This document shows, in pieces, positions 60,199 through 64,000 of a DNA stretch of 64,000 nt (within the stretch, counting starts at the first letter, position 1; every line of letters begins with the position of its first letter). This stretch comes from Clostridia bacterium. GTDB taxonomy: Bacteria > Bacillota > Clostridia > Oscillospirales > CAG-272. The stretch is from contig JAFVXH010000017.1 in NCBI GenBank assembly GCA_017501225.1, positions 1-64,000 on the forward strand, read 5' to 3'. A program made the position numbers and the translations under genes. The notes beneath the pieces were generated by a model that worked only from the letters and a program-made list of their open reading frames with translations, had not been told where the DNA came from and did not search any database.

Positions 60199-63015
60199 AT
60201 GAAAAATCAACGCATGAAACAAACGCAAGGTGCTCGATTCGCTGCGGTTGCCGTCACTTGCATGATGGTTGCTCTGCTCATCGCATGCTTTGCAATTCCT
60301 ACGTTTGCCGCAAACGGCGACGTTCAGGTCGACATTGGAAAGAATCTCGATTTCTCGGGTTCTTCTCTGACACTGGACAGCGGTGTTTACGCCAAGGAGT
60401 ATGACGGCACGGCCGCAGTCACGGGGATCGTGGCAACGGCGGAGGCACTCACGGGTGTTGCCGCGGGTGACGAGGTCGCTCTGAAGGTAGAGAAGGCCGA
60501 GTTCAACAGCGCAACCGTTGCGGACGCAAGCGAGCTTCGCGTTTATCTGAGCCTTACGGGCAAGGATGCCGCCAAGTATACGGTTGCCGAGTATATCAGC
60601 GTTTCGGCAAAAATTCTGCCCAAGCAGCTTTCCTTTAGCGGAAATGCTACGGCACAGGCTACATACCAGCCCACCAATCCGACGTATGCGTCGCTCGCAG
60701 TTGAGGATCTGCCCCTTCTGGTGGATGCGAACGGTGCTACCGTAGCGGGTGTTCAGTACACGATAGGCACACTGAATCTGCAGGCAACCGCGGCGGGTGA
60801 TTACACCGTAAACCTTGCGGTCACCCTGAGTGACCCCAACTACACTGCAGCTCCTCTGCCCGTGGTCGTTACGGTAAAGCCCCTGGCTCTGACCTCCGTT
60901 CAGTGGAAGGCGCAGGACAGCTATGAGTACGGCGATACCGCTGCGAACGCGCTTGCAGCGTTCGGCTATGACGCAGAGGGTAACGAGTATGCCCTGGCTG
61001 TCATTTATCCCACTAACTACGGTCACGCCACCACCTATACCGTAACCGCGCAGGTCAGCGATCCCAGCCTGATTCTGGAGACCGACGGCGCGACCAAGAC
61101 GGTTGTCATCACCAAGAAGACCTACACCGTTTCCTTTGAGGATGCAAGCTACCTTGCAACGGCTCCCGGCTCTGCGAACGTGCAAACGTACGCGCTGAGT
61201 GTGAAGGGAAAGGTTCCCGCCGACGTTTTGGCGAAGGTCACCTATACCGTCAACGGCGCTCCCTTTGCGGGCACCGCGACCGTCGGAACCTATACTGTAA
61301 CTGCAACGCTTCCCAAGTCCATCAACTATAGCTTCGTGGATGCAGAGGGCAACGCTGTCACCGCCATGACTGCAACCCTTTCCGTCAATCACGGATATCT
61401 TGCCGCAGGCACTGACGGCAGCACGCATGAGGTTATCGTAACCGCGCAGGGCGGTGTTCCCGTAACGGGCAGTGTTACGGTAAGTGTTCCCACGGATCTT
61501 GCCCGCAAGGCAATCAACGGTCTGCGCCGTTACGACGCTTACACCGTACAGGTCAGCGGCATTGACGGTGCTTATAGCATTACGTTCCCCATCGCTGATT
61601 TTCTGTACGCAAAGGGCTTTAAGAATCTGGATGCAAGCTGCATCTATCTGTACGATGCCGCAACCGGAACCCGCGTCCGTCTGACCGAGGCAACCGGCTA
61701 CACGGTAACGGTAGAGGGTGGACGCGTGCAGATCGACGGCGTTGCCGGCAGTGAGGCGCGCACCTTTATCATCGCTCCCATCTACGCAACGCCCTTCTTC
61801 CTCAGCGCACCCGGCATCGCTCTGATCCTGCTTGTCGTGCTTGCGATCCTTGCATGGATGTACCTGACCGGAAAGAAGCTGCGCGAGGATCTGAGAAAGC
61901 GCAATCCCGTGATCGTCATCGACACCGAGGGTAGCGTTCCCGAGGTGACACCCGAGGAGCAGCCCGAGCTGGTTGACGTAGAGGAAGCTTTGGACGAAAC
62001 CATGGATGAGATCGCCGAGGTCGTGGAGGAGGAGCTTGCTCAAAAGACCGAGGAGAACACCGAGGATGTCAGCGAGCTGGTTGCGGAAACCATGCAGGAG
62101 CTGATCGAGGAGGCGGAAGCCGAGGCGGCTGCAGAGGAAATGGCTGCAGAGGAAGAAGCTGTGGAAGCAGAAGAAGTCGTAGAGGATACTGCGGAGGCAG
62201 CCATCGTACAGGAGGCTCCCGAGGCAGTTCAGACGCTTGCAAATGCCGAGGAGGAATCCGAGGACGAGGACGAATCCGACGGCGAAGGCGATTCCGATGA
62301 GGAAGACGGCTTTGACGGATTTGGCCCGATGCCCGACAGCTTCACCGATGCGATGGAGGATCCCGAGGCATACGCCGCACTCCTGGCAAAGGAGAGCGCA
62401 GGTGAGGTCCGTCTGGTTACCCGCTACAAGAGAAGCTTCCGGTCCCGTCTTGCACAGTCGCAGGGCAACGTTCAGGAATATTACAGCGCGATCAAGAACG
62501 CACTGCTTGCAAACAAGGGCGTTAAGGCACGCACCAGCTGGAACTATGAGGCGTTCAACAAGGGAAGAGCGCACGTCGCAAAGATCAATGCAAAGTCCAA
62601 GACCTTGTATCTCTATCTGGCGCTGGATCCCTCTGAGCTTGAGGGCACCAAGTACGGCTTTGTGGACGTTTCCTCCAAAAAGAAGTACGCAAGCGTTCCC
62701 GTCCTGATGAAGATCAAGGGCGATCGCAAGTTCAAGCACGCTCTGGAGCTGATCGAGAAGCTTTGCCGTGAGAAGATGGAGCTTCCCGCTCTCGAATTGC
62801 AAAACAACGATTATACGATCCCGTTCCAGACCACCGAGGAGCTGGTTCAGGCAGGCCTTGTCAAGAAGATGGTCGGAGCCGTTCCTGCGTTCCTTTACGG
62901 TCAGACGGAGGCTCCCACGCAGGAGAGCACCGCTTCTGCTGCGGTTGAGCAGGCAGAGGTGAGCTTTGTCGCCCCCGACAACGCACCCGCCGTTGATGCC
63001 GCTGCCGAGGAATAA
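60199..63015 (+). CDS. Exported YDG/MBG-repeat protein with one membrane span and a conserved cytoplasmic domain
   Basis: A 938-residue protein. A signal peptide ends near FAIPTFA (about residue 38). Residues 40-310 hold YDG/MBG-like beta repeats (YAKEYDGTAAVTGI, FSGNATAQATYQPTNPTY), then further beta-rich extracellular regions. One membrane helix lies near 531-555 (IALILLVVLAILAWMYL). An acidic Glu-rich linker covers about 575-735. A C-terminal domain of about 110 residues starts near 741 (RYKRSFRSRL). That domain aligns with the protein at 52114-53328. Topology: outside repeats, cytoplasmic C terminus. Function unknown. It is expressed alone. Confidence 0.88.
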   Translation: MKNQRMKQTQGARFAAVAVTCMMVALLIACFAIPTFAANGDVQVDIGKNLDFSGSSLTLDSGVYAKEYDGTAAVTGIVATAEALTGVAAGDEVALKVEKAEFNSATVADASELRVYLSLTGKDAAKYTVAEYISVSAKILPKQLSFSGNATAQATYQPTNPTYASLAVEDLPLLVDANGATVAGVQYTIGTLNLQATAAGDYTVNLAVTLSDPNYTAAPLPVVVTVKPLALTSVQWKAQDSYEYGDTAANALAAFGYDAEGNEYALAVIYPTNYGHATTYTVTAQVSDPSLILETDGATKTVVITKKTYTVSFEDASYLATAPGSANVQTYALSVKGKVPADVLAKVTYTVNGAPFAGTATVGTYTVTATLPKSINYSFVDAEGNAVTAMTATLSVNHGYLAAGTDGSTHEVIVTAQGGVPVTGSVTVSVPTDLARKAINGLRRYDAYTVQVSGIDGAYSITFPIADFLYAKGFKNLDASCIYLYDAATGTRVRLTEATGYTVTVEGGRVQIDGVAGSEARTFIIAPIYATPFFLSAPGIALILLVVLAILAWMYLTGKKLREDLRKRNPVIVIDTEGSVPEVTPEEQPELVDVEEALDETMDEIAEVVEEELAQKTEENTEDVSELVAETMQELIEEAEAEAAAEEMAAEEEAVEAEEVVEDTAEAAIVQEAPEAVQTLANAEEESEDEDESDGEGDSDEEDGFDGFGPMPDSFTDAMEDPEAYAALLAKESAGEVRLVTRYKRSFRSRLAQSQGNVQEYYSAIKNALLANKGVKARTSWNYEAFNKGRAHVAKINAKSKTLYLYLALDPSELEGTKYGFVDVSSKKKYASVPVLMKIKGDRKFKHALELIEKLCREKMELPALELQNNDYTIPFQTTEELVQAGLVKKMVGAVPAFLYGQTEAPTQESTASAAVEQAEVSFVAPDNAPAVDAAAEE

Positions 63016-63045
63016 TCGTTTGATCGAACCAAATCAAGAAAAACG

Positions 63046-63088
63046 CCGTGCGGCAACCGAAATCGGTTGCCGCACGGTGATCTTTTTT
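63046..63088 (+). terminator. Terminator after the surface protein gene
   Basis: A 14-bp GC-rich stem (63046-63059 with 63064-63077), then TCTTTTTTG. Confidence 0.88.
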
Positions 63089-63131
63089 GTGACTCCGCGG
63101 CGATTTTGCGGATTTAGTTTTGCAAAACCTA

Positions 63132-63160
63132 TTTACAAAAACGGAAAGTCCGTGTATAAT
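63132..63160 (+). promoter_or_regulatory. Promoter of cysE
   Basis: TTTACA (63132-63137) and TATAAT (63155-63160), spacer 17. Confidence 0.85.
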
Positions 63161-63192
63161 ATCAATAACGACTGTTTTATGCGGGAGGTAGG

Positions 63193-63930
63193 ATGATGGA
63201 AAAGAAAAAACGAAATAATGCCGCAATCCGGAATACGCATAACGGGCTTGACGCAATGGAGGAGAAGATTGCCGTTGCCATCGTCAAGGCAGAACAGGAA
63301 GTGAAGGAGGCTGTGCAGGCGGTCAAGGACCGTGACCCTGCCGCGCGCAGCAGTGCGGAGATCCTTTTGCTGTACTCGGGCGTGCACGCGATCCTGGCAC
63401 ACCGCGTCGCGCACCGTCTGTATCGGGGCGGACATCATTTTTCGGCACGCGCGCTCAGCCAGCTTTCCAGACATTTTACGGGAATTGAGATCCATCCTGC
63501 CGCAAAGATCGGCAAGGGATTCTTTATCGACCACGGTATGGGCGTCGTCATCGGAGAGACCACCGAGATCGGCGACAACTGCACGGTGTATCAGGGAGTC
63601 ACACTCGGAGGAACCGGTAAGGACGTCGGAAAACGGCATCCCACGCTTCGCGACAACGTGATGGTAGGAGCGGGCGCGAAGGTGTTGGGTCCCGTGGAGC
63701 TTTCCTCCAACACCAAGATCGCGGCAAACGCCGTGGTGCTTCACTCCGTGCCCGAAAACAGCACCGCCGTCGGTATTCCCGCCAAGGTCGTAAGACGCGG
63801 CGGCGTGCGGGTCAAGAACGATCTGGATCAGGTGCACATCCCCGACCCCGTGGCGCAGGAGCTTGCTGTCTTGCGTCGGGAGCTTGACGCCTTGCGCGAG
63901 CAGGTTATGAAAACCAAAACGGAAGAATAA
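63193..63930 (+). CDS. cysE: Serine O-acetyltransferase
   Basis: A 245-residue hexapeptide-repeat acyltransferase with GIEIHPAAKIGKGFFIDHGM, VVIGETTEIGDNCTVYQGVT and the active-site His/Asp region (DHGMGV), typical of CysE. It makes O-acetylserine for cysteine synthesis. The first 60 residues are a charged, Lys/Glu-rich extension. A Gly-Gly and Glu-rich tail follows the beta-helix. GGGAGG precedes two consecutive ATG codons at 63193 and 63196. Confidence 0.93.
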   Translation: MMEKKKRNNAAIRNTHNGLDAMEEKIAVAIVKAEQEVKEAVQAVKDRDPAARSSAEILLLYSGVHAILAHRVAHRLYRGGHHFSARALSQLSRHFTGIEIHPAAKIGKGFFIDHGMGVVIGETTEIGDNCTVYQGVTLGGTGKDVGKRHPTLRDNVMVGAGAKVLGPVELSSNTKIAANAVVLHSVPENSTAVGIPAKVVRRGGVRVKNDLDQVHIPDPVAQELAVLRRELDALREQVMKTKTEE

Positions 63931-63949
63931 GAAACGGTAGGAAAAGGAT

Positions 63950-64000
63950 ATGACGGAACAAATTCAGCGTGGAAGACTGATCGTGTTCGAGGGCATCGAC
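63950..64000 (+). CDS. tmk: Thymidylate kinase, N terminus only
   Basis: The first 17 residues (MTEQIQRGRLIVFEGID) fit the start of dTMP kinase, where FEGIDGSGKST forms the P-loop. The window ends before the P-loop, so the assignment rests on RGRLIVFEGID and position. AAAAGG precedes the ATG. Confidence 0.7.
   Translation, partial: MTEQIQRGRLIVFEGID

Noticed and set aside
60178-62802. 874-residue open frame on the minus strand
   Set aside because: Antisense shadow of the YDG/MBG protein gene; the sense frame has signal peptide, promoter and terminator.

Overview
The window looks like a chromosomal segment of an anaerobic Bacillota (class Clostridia), probably an uncultured gut lineage. The basis is strong GGAGG-type ribosome binding sites, sigma-A promoters that almost all have 17-bp spacers, mini-RNase III, YqeG, YifB, an IorAB ferredoxin enzyme, a B12-dependent methionine synthase with a separate activation protein, and a Gram-positive type IV pilus (T4P) set. 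No phage, CRISPR array or complete insertion sequence was seen. The assignment to a lineage is inference.

Layout. 356-4590: one minus-strand unit of five genes (zinc-ribbon/TPR protein, unknown protein, YidD-like membrane protein, SPFH/SHOCT protein of the YdjI type, membrane protein) with a clear promoter and terminator. 4745-7057: LysR regulator divergent from an opine-dehydrogenase-family enzyme, with a palindrome over the shared promoter. 7138-9661: ceramidase-family hydrolase and a uridine-kinase-like protein. 9771-10954: two direct copies of a tRNA-Trp-derived repeat flanking an AT-rich gene, then tRNA-Trp. 11060-12158: unknown gene. 12167-14890: rpmG-secE-nusG-rplK-rplA, with a very unusual SecE. 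14972-19827: DUF1836 protein, mrnC, cyclophilin, Lrp, aminotransferase, fumC. 19877-22388: split transketolase and maf. 22488-28958: mreB, CPBP protease, PBP2-like transpeptidase, YqeG, endonuclease IV, CoiA-like protein. 28977-34746: leucine-rich lipoprotein, yifB, CDF transporter, acyl-CoA ligase. 34759-40725: M14 peptidase, then cinA-metF-metH activation protein-metH. 40792-47797: aromatic amino acid fermentation operon (symporter, paaK, iorA, iorB, ACT protein, aminotransferase). 47814-56515: T4P locus on the minus strand. 56372-57343: repeats and tRNA-Ser. 57385-64000: lone MazF, pepF, a large MBG/YDG surface protein with a cytoplasmic tail, cysE and the start of tmk.

The most interesting material is the pilus region and its links. 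One pilin has its body replaced by a predicted beta-helix. It is expressed with a 46-residue membrane protein. The protein in the PilM position has a C-terminal domain that aligns with the cytoplasmic tail of the YDG/MBG surface protein encoded about 8 kb away. SecE carries a signal peptide and a long Thr/Ala/Glu repeat. A family of palindromic elements carries copies of tRNA 3' ends next to tRNA-Trp and tRNA-Ser.
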